Assembly (NCBI GenBank): GCA_016185065.1
Contig: JACPOL010000008.1
Span: 681,985 to 745,984 of the forward strand
Length of the DNA: 64,000 bases
Direction: 5' to 3'
Source: Chlamydiales bacterium
GTDB taxonomy: Bacteria > Chlamydiota > Chlamydiia > Chlamydiales > Rhabdochlamydiaceae
Each line of letters starts with the position of its first letter. Position 1 is the first letter of the stretch. Shown piece by piece: positions 8,851 through 17,670 of the stretch. A model generated the notes under the pieces. The model did no database searches. It was not told where the DNA came from and saw nothing but the letters and a program-made list of their open reading frames with translations. The position numbers and the translations under genes were made by a program.

Positions 8851-9033
8851 GCGCTCGGAGCCCAGGCCCGCCGAGGAAAATGGACGATAATGGACATTCA
8901 TGGACGAGGAATGGACAGGAAATGGACAGGCGGGCAAGAGAGAGGGAAAGAATTTCTTTCTTTGGCGCGTGTCCGTTTTCGTCCATTTCCGGTCCATTTT
9001 CTGTCCGTTTGTGTCCACTTCTTCTCCAAGCGC
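8851..9033. repeat. TGGAC-rich long inverted repeat, copy A
   Basis: The left arm carries repeated units of the type ATGGACA / ATGGACG (8881-8940) and the right arm their complements (about 8967-9017), separated by about 25 bases. The outer ends GCGCTCGGAG and CTCCAAGCGC also pair. The whole could fold into a long imperfect hairpin directly after the basic-protein gene and before the AT-rich upstream region of the next gene (9034-9176). A reverse-complement relative lies at 17779-17955. Confidence 0.75.
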
Positions 9034-9176
9034 CTCCCTGACCTTAACAGCTAATAATTAGACACTTAAGATTGTTCGCAACACCTTAATTATGAGTTAG
9101 TTGCATTAAATAATTTAGTTTATTTTTTAATTAGTATTTGATATAATTAGCATTGTAATAACAGGTTTATATAATA

Positions 9177-10742
9177 ATGGCAAAAAGACTAGATCAATTT
9201 ATAAGCTCAGCTAAGGCTTTAGATTCATTATTGACAGAGGCTCCTTCTAATAAGAAGATGAGCGGGGATCTGCGCAGCAGGATCCAAAAAGTCGGTAAAG
9301 AAGTGATCGCGCATGCCACGCTTTCTAGGCTCGATTCGCCTTCTGCAACCGATGGACACTACCAAGAGCTAGCAACTCTATACGCCTCTATTACCAAGAG
9401 ATATAACGCGATCGCAGCTGGTGGCGGATTTAAGTGGCTCTGCTTTAACGATACGGCGACAAAACGAACAGCGAAGAGAGCCCTAGACGAGTTAACAAAA
9501 ACTTTTGCCCCTATCGCTCAGAAAAAGTGCGAAGAGGTACTGAAAATACAAGCAGAAAACGAGCGAGAACTCTCTTTTCTTAGCAAAGTGAATATTCTGA
9601 ATCGCCTCTTTGACGATCCAGATGATAAGTTCGCAAACGAGCTCATCGCTTCTTCTACGCTTCATGACCACCTCAAAGATCTCGATTTTGCGCGTCACCT
9701 CATCAAACTCTATGCGAAATCTTATCCTGAAACTCTCATCAAAAACCTCGCAATCTGGCCAAAGGGTATTTTAGATAGCGCTCCAGAGGCTGCAGCTCTC
9801 TTGCAAGAACCTGCACACAGAGAGGCCTTCTGTAAACACTTCCAACTAGATCTGGAAAAAGTAGAAGCGCTACACAAAGTTTACCAGAATACCGAACCGA
9901 AACTCGATCAACAGCTTATGGGCCATCCTGGAATCTGTAATGGTTACACACTTACATTTCTAAGCAGCCACTGTCCTAAAACGGCCGCAGAGGTATCCAG
10001 CAGAGCGCGCTTTGTAATGGCGGGCTACATACTCACAATGCTAGAACCAAACTTCTCACCGCATAACCTCATCGCTATTGGATCTTATTTCCTCAAGAAT
10101 AAGAAGCAGTTTAAGCCATTTTTTTCCGAAGCTCTTGATATCCTCGGTAAAGAGGGAGCAAAGAATCCCTACTTAATTGGAAGAATGGTAATAAAAAAAC
10201 ACTCGCCTCAGAAACTTCAAGAAGCATTTGAATTTAAACTCGCCGCATTAAAACAAGAGATCGAAGAGATCAGAAAAGAGGATGAGAATGCACCAGAGCT
10301 AGTTGATGGGGCAGCGCAAGTTAAATCCATCGAAAGCATTCTAAATGCGCTTAAGCCTCTAAAGAATTTCCAGAATAAGGTCCCAGAGCTTGTAATGAGC
10401 AAACTCGGGGTTACAGAACAAGATCTCCTCTTTAAAGAGTATCAACCATTGAGCAAAATCGACAAACTACTCATGGGCGTTCAGGAGCGATTAGGTAAGT
10501 TTAAGCTCAACTTAAGCCCAACTAAAGCGGGCGACGGCGGGCATACGATGATGCTCTGCTTCTCTCCTCCTACTTTCGTCGATCCTAACGATATCGACCC
10601 CGTTACCGCAGAACCTATTGTTCGGACCTTCTCTACTGCAAAAGAGATGCTCGAGAAGCTCCGCACATACCTATGCTTTACCTACATTGGGAAAGAGAAC
10701 CGTCGGCCCTTCTTCAACCTCGTCCCCACCTCGACTTCCTAG
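9177..10742 (+). CDS. Large unknown protein with papain-like (YopT-type) Cys-His-Asp pattern, putative effector
   Basis: This 521-residue, largely helical protein has no recognised full-length family. Three motifs are spaced like the active site of clan CA (YopT/AvrPphB-type) cysteine proteases: Cys254 in HPGICNGYTLTF, His456 in GDGGHTMMLCF and Asp469 in FVDPND. The His-Asp spacing of 13 is close to that family, while the Cys-His spacing of about 200 is longer. If real, it would be a secreted protease or deamidase-like effector. There is no signal peptide, as expected for type III substrates. The upstream region is AT-rich and the codon use more AT-ending than in neighbours. A CACAGAG repeat region follows the stop. 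Confidence 0.5.
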   Translation: MAKRLDQFISSAKALDSLLTEAPSNKKMSGDLRSRIQKVGKEVIAHATLSRLDSPSATDGHYQELATLYASITKRYNAIAAGGGFKWLCFNDTATKRTAKRALDELTKTFAPIAQKKCEEVLKIQAENERELSFLSKVNILNRLFDDPDDKFANELIASSTLHDHLKDLDFARHLIKLYAKSYPETLIKNLAIWPKGILDSAPEAAALLQEPAHREAFCKHFQLDLEKVEALHKVYQNTEPKLDQQLMGHPGICNGYTLTFLSSHCPKTAAEVSSRARFVMAGYILTMLEPNFSPHNLIAIGSYFLKNKKQFKPFFSEALDILGKEGAKNPYLIGRMVIKKHSPQKLQEAFEFKLAALKQEIEEIRKEDENAPELVDGAAQVKSIESILNALKPLKNFQNKVPELVMSKLGVTEQDLLFKEYQPLSKIDKLLMGVQERLGKFKLNLSPTKAGDGGHTMMLCFSPPTFVDPNDIDPVTAEPIVRTFSTAKEMLEKLRTYLCFTYIGKENRRPFFNLVPTSTS

Positions 10743-10757
10743 AAGTTTTTAAGAAAT

Positions 10758-10924
10758 TTTACACAGAGATCACAGAGACACAGAGGGGGAGGAGAAGAAA
10801 ATTGCCGCGAAGCGGCAGAGCATCCGTATTTTCTCTTCTTTCTCTGTGTCTCTGTGATCTCTGTGTAAATTCCCTACTTCTTTTCTTCTCTTCTTTTTCT
10901 GTATCTCTGTGATCTCTGTGTAAA
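10758..10924. repeat. CACAGAGA inverted repeat region with three arms
   Basis: One arm (10758-10786) reads TTTACACAGAGATCACAGAG and on. Its complement occurs twice downstream, at 10842-10869 and, with one change, at 10899-10924. Either right arm can pair with the left arm, giving alternative hairpins. A small perfect hairpin TTGCCGC-GAA-GCGGCA lies in the loop (10802-10817). The region directly follows the putative protease gene. No gene is seen from here to 11030 apart from AT-rich sequence that probably carries the next promoter. Confidence 0.8.
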
Positions 10925-11030
10925 TCCCCTATCGCAACTTTATTAAAAAAACAAATTTATAAATTTTTTAATTGTCAAAAACAGAGAGCCTTCTTACTGT
11001 TAAATTTTTATTAGCAGTAGGGAGGAGAAG

Positions 11031-11297
11031 ATGGTTAGAGTAAGAAGAGGCGAAGCCCCAAGAGAGATGCCCTCAGTGCCTTCAAAGGCAGAACTGAAAA
11101 AAGAGGCGAAGTCGATTACTAATATCGGCATGAAGCAGATCCTTGAGCCGAATGCTCACCTCGACAAGAGAGTGAAACAGGCCACTAAGGATTTAAAAAA
11201 GAGAGAGGTTCTCTACATTCACAAGACAGAGTCTCATGAAGAGAAGATGACCTCAAAGGTTCTGAATAAAACCTTACGCTCTTCTAAAAGAAGATAG
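11031..11297 (+). CDS. Small basic protein of unknown function
   Basis: This is an 88-residue Lys/Arg-rich protein (about one third charged) with no hydrophobic segment. A strong ribosome-binding sequence (GGGAGGAGAAG) precedes the ATG, so it is likely translated well. Its C-terminus SKVLNKTLRSSKRR resembles the ending MNKLRSAKKR of the basic protein at 33395, which hints at a shared family or binding role. Its last 24 bases overlap the convergent bioY gene. Confidence 0.65.
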   Translation: MVRVRRGEAPREMPSVPSKAELKKEAKSITNIGMKQILEPNAHLDKRVKQATKDLKKREVLYIHKTESHEEKMTSKVLNKTLRSSKRR

Positions 11298-11843
11298 TTT
11301 CTTCAGCACCTGAGTGCAGAAGAGTGTCTTGAGTAGATCGCCTGCGAGAAATGGTAGCACTCCGAGGGCAATGGCTCTGCTTGCTCCGAGAAAACTAGCC
11401 AGATGCGCACATCCAAACAGATAGATCGCAATGTTTCCAATAGCAAGCGCTCCAAACATCTTGGCAGGCGTGCGGCTCTTCATTCTCTCGAAGAGCATGC
11501 CGGTAACATAGGCTGCTACGACGTAGCCAACTAGATAGCCAGCGGTTGGACCTACAAAGCAGAGGATGCCGCCTCTTCCGCCGGAAAGGACTGGAAGCCC
11601 GATCGCAGCTTGAAAGAGAAAAGCGAGAACGGCCATCGCCCCTTTTCTACGTCCAAGAAGAGCTCCAATGAAAAGAATAACGTGGCTCTGTGTGGCAATA
11701 GGTACAGGAGAGAAGGGAAGTGTGATTGCAAGCGGTGCAAAGGCGGAGATGAGAAGACTTGCAAGAGCAACTGTAGCTGCATCTCTTACCCAAGTTTTTT
11801 CTGTGATAGCCTGAGGAAGGGAGAGAGTTTGATTGTACATCAT
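11274..11843 (-). CDS. bioY: Biotin transporter BioY, substrate-binding membrane component
   Basis: This 189-residue integral membrane protein is the S component of an ECF-type biotin transporter. It has about six hydrophobic segments and family-typical stretches: ITLPFSPVPIATQSHVIL, the glycine-rich segment GLPVLSGGRGGI, and GPTAGYLVGYVVAAYV. No energising ATPase or EcfT gene lies next to it; solitary BioY proteins are common in intracellular bacteria. ATG 11843 has AAGGAA upstream. It suggests dependence on host biotin. Confidence 0.93.
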   Translation of the reverse strand: MMYNQTLSLPQAITEKTWVRDAATVALASLLISAFAPLAITLPFSPVPIATQSHVILFIGALLGRRKGAMAVLAFLFQAAIGLPVLSGGRGGILCFVGPTAGYLVGYVVAAYVTGMLFERMKSRTPAKMFGALAIGNIAIYLFGCAHLASFLGASRAIALGVLPFLAGDLLKTLFCTQVLKKLSSFRRA

Positions 11844-11902
11844 AAAAATTCCTTCTTTTTACCCGCTGTGTCTAGGAAAAAGCTAGACATTAGCAATTCG
11901 AC

Positions 11903-12643
11903 CTATTTTTTGACATCAACTATCTTTTCCCAGTCAACACAGGGCGATGCATAAGCAAGCTCTGTATGAGTGGACCATCCCGGCATCGGCGAGATTAATA
12001 CGGCTCCCCTCTCTGCAAGCGCGCAAAACTTCTCGTGATCCTTAGAAATTTTTACATTTTCAGAGTAGCTGCGCTGGATCTGCATATCTCTTTGCAGAGT
12101 TTTAAAGCGGGTGGCAAAGGTGTTGGTCGTTGAAGGTGTACTTCTCCAGTGGCTCGATTCGGTAAGGAAAATTTTAGATCGAAGATCGGTGTAGCTCTCT
12201 AAAAAGTACTTATCTTTGTGGTCGTATAGAGTTACGTAGTCGACTCCCGGGATTGTAAACCCTTCGCGAAGAACTGCGGGCCACCCCTTCTTGTGCATGT
12301 AATCATCTTCTAAAAAATAGACGATCGTCTCGGGATCTAGTTTCAGCGAATCCACATATTCGAGAAGCCGAAGAAAAGAGCCAGACTCTGTCCCCTCGCG
12401 TATTTCAACGACGGGAAACTGCTGCTGTGCTTTAACGAAGTGGGCGCTCTCCATGGGATGGAAAGTATCCAGCAGAAAGGTGACATTCACCTCTTCGCCT
12501 TGGATCGTCTGCAAGAGATTTTCAAAGCAGATCTCGCGCGTGAGATTTGGGATACGTTTTTTGTGTCCGCTGATTGCTGAGAAGTGGCAGTGTCTAACAA
12601 AGAGTTCAATTTTATTTTTCTTCTTTGCAAAAGGCCAGATCAT
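11903..12643 (-). CDS. Glycosyltransferase-like protein (GT-A type acidic motif)
   Basis: This 246-residue protein has a basic N-terminus and an ordered alpha/beta pattern. The segment IVYFLEDDYMHKKGW (Glu112, Asp113, Asp114) resembles the metal- and nucleotide-sugar-binding DxD motif of GT-A fold glycosyltransferases, and the preceding VNVTFLLDTFHPMES fits a first Rossmann-like strand pair. There is no signal peptide. The start codon ATG (12641-12643) directly abuts a short inverted repeat whose end supplies an AGG-type ribosome-binding sequence. The assignment rests on the acidic motif and fold pattern, and the sugar or acceptor is unknown. Confidence 0.55.
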   Translation of the reverse strand: MIWPFAKKKNKIELFVRHCHFSAISGHKKRIPNLTREICFENLLQTIQGEEVNVTFLLDTFHPMESAHFVKAQQQFPVVEIREGTESGSFLRLLEYVDSLKLDPETIVYFLEDDYMHKKGWPAVLREGFTIPGVDYVTLYDHKDKYFLESYTDLRSKIFLTESSHWRSTPSTTNTFATRFKTLQRDMQIQRSYSENVKISKDHEKFCALAERGAVLISPMPGWSTHTELAYASPCVDWEKIVDVKK

Positions 12644-12703
12644 ATGAACCTATCCTCAAATTATAAATTTTTTGAGTCTATGGATAGGTTCATCGACCTA
12701 TCC
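12644..12703. repeat. Short terminal-inverted-repeat element (ATGAACCTATCC family), small copy
   Basis: The ends ATGAACCTATCC (12644-12655) and GGATAGGTTCAT (about 12682-12693) are perfect inverted repeats with an AT-rich hairpin loop; a further ACCTATCC follows. The same ends bound the larger element at 52433-52595. The stop codon TAG of the upstream nudix gene (12698-12700 on the minus strand) lies in the last GGATAGG unit. The start codon of the downstream glycosyltransferase-like gene abuts the other end, with AGG 5 bases before it. Confidence 0.75.
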
Positions 12704-13126
12704 GCCTTCTGGAATATTTAGAATTTTGATGAGTTCGTGGCAGATTGCCCGCGCTTCTTGAAAGCTGAGGACGCGTATCGCTTCTTTAAAGCTGAACCAT
12801 CTTCCATCGCGGATCTCTTCCGGTTGAAGGATCACCTCGCCTTCAACTTCGGCAGCGAAGTATTGAACGGTTTTAGATACGGGCTTTCCTCTTCTCGAAA
12901 AGCGGTAGGTTTCAATGAAGGGCTCCGGGCGAATGAGAGAGATAATGTTGAGACCTGTCTCCTCTTTCAGCTCGCGCTTTGCAGCCTCAAGAGGCGTTTC
13001 ACCAGCATTGAGGTGACCTTTAGGAAATCCCCAGTGCCTTCCCGCGATATGAAGAATAAGAAAAATCTTCCACCGCCCCTTCTCTTGCGATAAAGGAACA
13101 ACCCCAAAAGACTCCTCTTGGACCAT
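12698..13126 (-). CDS. Nudix hydrolase
   Basis: This is a 142-residue protein with a complete Nudix box: Gly37, Glu43, the REL segment 51-53, Glu55, Glu56 and Gly58. It hydrolyses a nucleoside diphosphate linked to another group; the overall look (GVVPLSQEKGRWKIFLILH, HWGFPKGHL) suits the diadenosine polyphosphate hydrolase branch. The ATG at 13126 was chosen over a TTG at 13135. A nudix gene next to fabF is also what I recall from Chlamydia. Its stop codon lies inside an inverted repeat. Confidence 0.88.
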   Translation of the reverse strand: MVQEESFGVVPLSQEKGRWKIFLILHIAGRHWGFPKGHLNAGETPLEAAKRELKEETGLNIISLIRPEPFIETYRFSRRGKPVSKTVQYFAAEVEGEVILQPEEIRDGRWFSFKEAIRVLSFQEARAICHELIKILNIPEGG

Positions 13127-13146
13127 CCATCCCAAAGTTTCTTCTC

Positions 13147-14400
13147 CTATGAATAAGCTTTAAACAGGAGAGAAGAGTTGTGCCCGCCAAATCCAAAGGA
13201 GTTGGAGAGAGCAACATTAACTTTATGAGCCTTTGCTACGTTTGGAATCACGTCGATCCCCTGCAGCTTCTCTTCTGGCTGCTCGAGGTTGATCGTCGGA
13301 TGAAGCATTCCTGTCTGTATCGCTTTAATCGTTGCAATTGCTTCGATGCCGCCTGCCGCACCGAGGCAATGGCCGGTCATCGACTTGGTAGCATTCATCT
13401 TAATTTCGCTAATCTGAGGGCCGAAGACCTTCTTAATCGCATCGAGTTCGCAGATGTCGCCTACTAGTGTAGAGGTGGCATGAGCGTTGATGTAGTTAAT
13501 GTCTTTTTTCGAGATGCCGCCATCTTTAATCGCGTTTTCAATTGAGAGGGCAACACCGAGGCCGTCTGAACGAGGGTCGGTCATGTGGTAAGCGTCGCAA
13601 GAGATCGCTCCACCGACATACTCGGCAAGAATTGGAGCTCCGCGTGCAAGGGCGTGCTCTAAACTCTCTAGCACAAGCACTCCAGCGCCTTCACCCATCA
13701 CAAAACCATCTCTGTTCTTATCCCAGGGGCGAGATGCCGCTTTGGGATTGTCGTTTCTCTCTGAAAGGGCTTTACATGCGACGAAGCCAGCAAGGCCAAT
13801 GGGAGTAAGAGGGGCTTCAGATCCTCCACAAAGCATCAGGTCGGCTTCGCCATTCTGAATATGCTTTGCGGCTGCATAGATGCAGTAGTTTGCTGTAGCG
13901 CAGGCTGTGGAGATTGAGTAGTTGGGTCCCATGAAGCCAAGGTCGATTGCGAGAAGGGCGCCGGCCATGTTGGTAATGATGAAAGGAACAAAGAAGGGAG
14001 TGATACGTTTAAAACCTTTTGAAACGAGGGTTTCTACGCCGTCAGAAAAGACGGACATCCCACCCATTCCAGAACCGACTAGCACGCCGCAGCGCGTCTT
14101 GTCGAGAAGTTCAAGTTGCTCTGGGCCGAGCTTTCCCATCTCTAGAGATTTCTTACCTGCCACCATCGCATAGCGAGTGAAAGGGTCTACCCTACGCGCT
14201 TGCTTCTTATCGATATACTCGCCTGGATCAAAATTGCTAACAGCGGCGGCAAAGCGGGTTGGATAGTCTTGACAAGGGAACGCCTCGATTGGGCGCACGC
14301 CGCTCTCGCCAGCGAGGAGTTTCTCATAGAAGAGATCCACGTTATCTCCAAAACAGGAGACGAGTCCCATACCTGTTACAACGATGCGTTTTTTACCCAT
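13147..14400 (-). CDS. fabF: 3-oxoacyl-[acyl-carrier-protein] synthase II
   Basis: This enzyme condenses malonyl-ACP with acyl-ACP in fatty acid elongation. The 417-residue protein shows the thiolase-fold catalytic set: Cys167 in STACATANYC, His307 in NAHATST, and Lys339/His344 in KSMTGHCLGAAGG. The start at 14400 is preferred because AGGTGG lies 5-6 bases upstream and the family begins KKRIVVTGMG; an in-frame ATG at 14454 would add 18 unlikely residues. It sits between rsfS and the nudix gene on the same strand. Confidence 0.97.
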   Translation of the reverse strand: MGKKRIVVTGMGLVSCFGDNVDLFYEKLLAGESGVRPIEAFPCQDYPTRFAAAVSNFDPGEYIDKKQARRVDPFTRYAMVAGKKSLEMGKLGPEQLELLDKTRCGVLVGSGMGGMSVFSDGVETLVSKGFKRITPFFVPFIITNMAGALLAIDLGFMGPNYSISTACATANYCIYAAAKHIQNGEADLMLCGGSEAPLTPIGLAGFVACKALSERNDNPKAASRPWDKNRDGFVMGEGAGVLVLESLEHALARGAPILAEYVGGAISCDAYHMTDPRSDGLGVALSIENAIKDGGISKKDINYINAHATSTLVGDICELDAIKKVFGPQISEIKMNATKSMTGHCLGAAGGIEAIATIKAIQTGMLHPTINLEQPEEKLQGIDVIPNVAKAHKVNVALSNSFGFGGHNSSLLFKAYS

Positions 14401-14490
14401 ATATCCACCTATAATTGAGCAAGAAGCATAACCAAAAGCCTCTATAGCTTGCAACTCTTTTTGTGAGGGGATACGCAGGAAGGGAAAAAA

Positions 14491-14868
14491 TTAAGTAGTT
14501 GTGTTGTAACTACTTACGTTGATAGTGAGATCGACGATCTCACCCTCTTTCCAGAGGTCTTCTAAATGATACTTGTCGCGCATCCCTGGCATAAACAGAT
14601 GAACCATGACTTGAACATAGTCGAGCACGACCCAGTCGCCGCTATCCATGCCCTCAGTATGCGCCGTTAGCTCGCCCATCTTTCTGAGCTCATCCCTAAC
14701 GCATTGAGCGATTGCGATCACATGGCGATCCACGTTTCCCTCTGCGATGATGACAAAATCGGTAATGGTGGAAAACTTACGGAGATCGAGCGCAAGAATA
14801 TTCACGCCCTTTTTATCATAAATGGCTTGAGCTATTGCGTTTAATACTTGTAATGAGTCGTTTTTCAT
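14491..14868 (-). CDS. rsfS: Ribosomal silencing factor RsfS
   Basis: This is a 125-residue member of the RsfS/YbeB/Iojap family. It binds ribosomal protein L14 (uL14) and blocks subunit joining under starvation. The segments DLRKFSTITDFVIIAEGNVDR and SGDWVVLDYVQVMVHLF are the conserved core. It follows nadD with 17 bases between, a pairing seen in very many bacteria, which supports both calls. Confidence 0.95.
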   Translation of the reverse strand: MKNDSLQVLNAIAQAIYDKKGVNILALDLRKFSTITDFVIIAEGNVDRHVIAIAQCVRDELRKMGELTAHTEGMDSGDWVVLDYVQVMVHLFMPGMRDKYHLEDLWKEGEIVDLTINVSSYNTTT

Positions 14869-14885
14869 CTTTAAAAATTATAAAA

Positions 14886-15500
14886 TCAAAGAGAATATAG
14901 ATTATTTTCGGCAATATAGTCTAGAACTTTCGAGGGAACTAGATAGCCGCAAAATTTTTTTTGTCGAAGTCTACTGCGCACCTCTGTGCTGCTAATCTCC
15001 AGAACGGGGATATGAACAAGACTATTTTTTACAGTTTGAATGAGGGAAGAGGGAATCTCTGTCAAAAAATCTCCTAGACGACTGCCAATTAATGGGGGCG
15101 CCAGACGAAGGAGCTCTTCGACCTCCTTCCATCTCATGAGCGTATGTAGAGCATCATCGCCGAGAATCAAACGCAGCTCCGCCCCTCTATTCTCTTCTTG
15201 CGCAAGCAGGTGCCGCACCGTATTGATGGTATAGGAGGGCGGAGCTCTCTTAATCTCCCAATCCAAGAGAGAAAACTCTTTTATGGGAGCGATGGCGAGC
15301 GAGATCATCTTCAGACGCGCCTCGTTAGAAGCCGAAGGAGGCTCATCTTTTTTTAAAGGCGATGTGTGTGCAGGACAGAAGATGATCTCATCCACGCTGC
15401 CATTTTCGATTAACGAAAGTGCAAGATTTAGGTGCCCAAAGTGAATGGGGTCGAAACTCCCCCCAAAGAGACCTATTCTCCTACCCTTCTTAGATGACAT
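14886..15500 (-). CDS. nadD: Nicotinate-nucleotide adenylyltransferase
   Basis: This enzyme adenylates nicotinate mononucleotide in NAD synthesis. The 204-residue protein has the nucleotidyltransferase signature GGSFDPIHFGHL (residues 13-24) and the C-terminal ISSTEVRSRLR motif, which corresponds to the ISxTxIR motif. ATG 15500 is preferred over an in-frame upstream ATG inside glnA because the family begins with the strand RRIGLFGGSFDP. It overlaps the glnA stop by 11 bases, so the two are translationally linked. Confidence 0.94.
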   Translation of the reverse strand: MSSKKGRRIGLFGGSFDPIHFGHLNLALSLIENGSVDEIIFCPAHTSPLKKDEPPSASNEARLKMISLAIAPIKEFSLLDWEIKRAPPSYTINTVRHLLAQEENRGAELRLILGDDALHTLMRWKEVEELLRLAPPLIGSRLGDFLTEIPSSLIQTVKNSLVHIPVLEISSTEVRSRLRQKKFCGYLVPSKVLDYIAENNLYSL

Positions 15501-17670
15501 TGAGCAGCTCGCGATATTTTGGAAGCGGCCAGAGCTTATCATCAACCAGAGTTTCTAGCTCGTCAACAATCTTGCGAAGCACGTGGCAAAGTGGCCCGAT
15601 CTCGTCGCAGAAGAGCTGGCCGCGCTTCTCCCCAGCGAGCTCCATCACCTTTCCTCTTCTGAGTTCCAGATGATCTGCGCGCTTCATCGCCTCGTTAAGA
15701 GCTCTTGTGAGTTTCTTAAGTAGTGCGAGCTGCTCATCGGCTCCCTTCACTCCGCACGCCGCCAACTTCTTTAGGCTAGACGCGAGATCTTTCTGGTAGT
15801 GGAGCGCGGCTGGAAGAATCTGTGTGCGAAACATCTCAACCATGAGTTTAGCTTCGATGTTCATCACTTTGGAGTACTGCTCGACCATGATCTCTCTACG
15901 CGCTTTTAACTCCTGTGCTGAGAGAACCCCGTTAAACGCTTTTACCACATCTTTATCGGTAAAAGTCGAGAAGGCGTAGTAGGATTTTTTGATAATAGGA
16001 AGCTTGCGCTTTTTCGCCTCTTTCTCCCAAGCAGCAGAGTAGTTATCTCCAGTGAAGCGAATCGGCTTCGACTCTTTGAGATACTTCCGAATTACGGGCA
16101 TTGCCGCTTTTTTGAAAGTAGCGGCATTTTCCGTCTTTTTCCTATCGATCTTCTTCTCGATCTCGTCGATGATCTGATTCAAACTTTCGGCGACAATCAC
16201 ATTGAGGATTGTCACTGGTAGCGCGCAGTTTGCGGTTGAACCCACCGCGCGGAATTCGAACTTGTTGCCGGTGAATGCAAAAGGAGAGGTGCGGTTGCGG
16301 TCGGTCTCATCCTTTGGCAGCTCTGGCAGCATCGGAATTCCGAGATCCATGGTAATAGAGTGCGTGCGCTTATGCTCGAGATCTTTTTCAATATTATTCA
16401 ACACCTTTTCAAGAGCCTCACCCAAGTAGACAGAGATGATTACTGGAGGAGCCTCATGGCCGCCTAAACGGTGGTCATTTCCAGCAGAGGCGATCGATGC
16501 TCTGAGAAGAGCGCTATTGTCATGCACGGCTTTTAGTACAGCAGTAACCATGACTAAGAAGACGATGCTGTTTTCTGGGTTTGCAGTGGGATCGAGGAGG
16601 TTGAGGCCGGTGTTTGTTGAGAGAGACCAGTTGTTGTGCTTGCCCGATCCATTTATTCCCGCGAATGGCTTCTCATGAAGTAGGCAGGCAAAATCGTGGC
16701 GAGCAGCCAGCTGTCTCATGAGCTCCATCAACAGCAGGTTATGGTCGACAGCGATCGCCGACTTTTCAAAGATGGGTGCGATCTCATGCTGCGAAGGGGC
16801 AACTTCATTGTGGCGTGTTTTTACAGGAATTCCGAGGGCGAACGCCGCATCTTCAAACTCCTTCATGTAGGCTAGGACGCGCTCTTTTAAGATGCCGAAG
16901 TAGTGGTCTTCTAGCTCTTGCGACTTTGCAGATGAGCTTCCATAAACTGTTCTTCCTCCCATCAAGAGGTCTGGACGCAGAGAGTAGAGCGCGCGATCGA
17001 CAAGAAAATACTCCTGCTCGCAGCCAACTGTTGAGTATACGTGATCCGCTTCGATCTCCAGATGGTTTAGTAGGCGCAGTGCTGCCTGATTGATCTTTGC
17101 ATCCGAACGAAGAAGCGGAATCTTCATATCCAGAACCTTCTCGGTCCAAGAGAAGAAGATGGAGGGAATGCAGAGGATGACAGCTCCGCCCGAGTGCCAG
17201 AGAAAGGCTGGCGAAGAGGGATCCCAGGTGGTGTAGCCGCGCGCTTCAAAGGTGCTTCTCATGCTTCCCGAAGGAAACGAGGAGGCGTCAGGCTCGCCGC
17301 GGAGCAGGTTCTTTCCTGAGAACTTCTCAATGAGAGTGTCTTCGCTCTTCCAGTCGATGAAGGCGTCCTGCTTCTCTGCGGCATAGCCTGTGAGCGGCTG
17401 AAACCAGTGGCAGAAGTGAGTAGCTCCGAGACCAACCGCCCAATCTTTCATCGCGATTGCGATCGCATCCGCATACTCGGGATTGATCTTCCCCTTCCCT
17501 TCAATTGCTTGAAGAAAGTTTACAAACACCTTTTTAGGCAGGATCTTTTCCATCAGAGCGCGACTGAAAGTTAGCCGGCCAAACTCTTCCACAGCACGTC
17601 TTTTCTCTGTGTAGAAGATGCGTGGTTTTCTGCTTGCAGCGTCTCTTAATGCGGTCTGTCTTGCGTTCAT
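15490..17670 (-). CDS. glnN: Glutamine synthetase, type III (GlnN)
   Basis: This 726-residue protein belongs to the long glutamine synthetase III family, which makes glutamine from glutamate and ammonia. Family-specific stretches include FGRLTFSRALMEKILPKKVF, GATHFCHWFQPLTGYAAEKQ, the CEQEYFLVD metal-binding segment and the HNEVAPSQHEIAPIFE loop, followed by the NGSGKHNNWS ATP-binding region. Length matches the family (about 700-730) and exceeds type I enzymes. I do not recall it in Chlamydiaceae, so it marks a less host-dependent nitrogen metabolism. It lies downstream of a long inverted repeat and upstream of nadD. Confidence 0.95.
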   Translation of the reverse strand: MNARQTALRDAASRKPRIFYTEKRRAVEEFGRLTFSRALMEKILPKKVFVNFLQAIEGKGKINPEYADAIAIAMKDWAVGLGATHFCHWFQPLTGYAAEKQDAFIDWKSEDTLIEKFSGKNLLRGEPDASSFPSGSMRSTFEARGYTTWDPSSPAFLWHSGGAVILCIPSIFFSWTEKVLDMKIPLLRSDAKINQAALRLLNHLEIEADHVYSTVGCEQEYFLVDRALYSLRPDLLMGGRTVYGSSSAKSQELEDHYFGILKERVLAYMKEFEDAAFALGIPVKTRHNEVAPSQHEIAPIFEKSAIAVDHNLLLMELMRQLAARHDFACLLHEKPFAGINGSGKHNNWSLSTNTGLNLLDPTANPENSIVFLVMVTAVLKAVHDNSALLRASIASAGNDHRLGGHEAPPVIISVYLGEALEKVLNNIEKDLEHKRTHSITMDLGIPMLPELPKDETDRNRTSPFAFTGNKFEFRAVGSTANCALPVTILNVIVAESLNQIIDEIEKKIDRKKTENAATFKKAAMPVIRKYLKESKPIRFTGDNYSAAWEKEAKKRKLPIIKKSYYAFSTFTDKDVVKAFNGVLSAQELKARREIMVEQYSKVMNIEAKLMVEMFRTQILPAALHYQKDLASSLKKLAACGVKGADEQLALLKKLTRALNEAMKRADHLELRRGKVMELAGEKRGQLFCDEIGPLCHVLRKIVDELETLVDDKLWPLPKYRELLNVI

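Noticed and set aside
8881..9017. CRISPR array suspected from the repeated TGGACA units
   Set aside because: Units are 7-12 bases without spacers of constant length, and the second half is the complement of the first; it is an inverted repeat.
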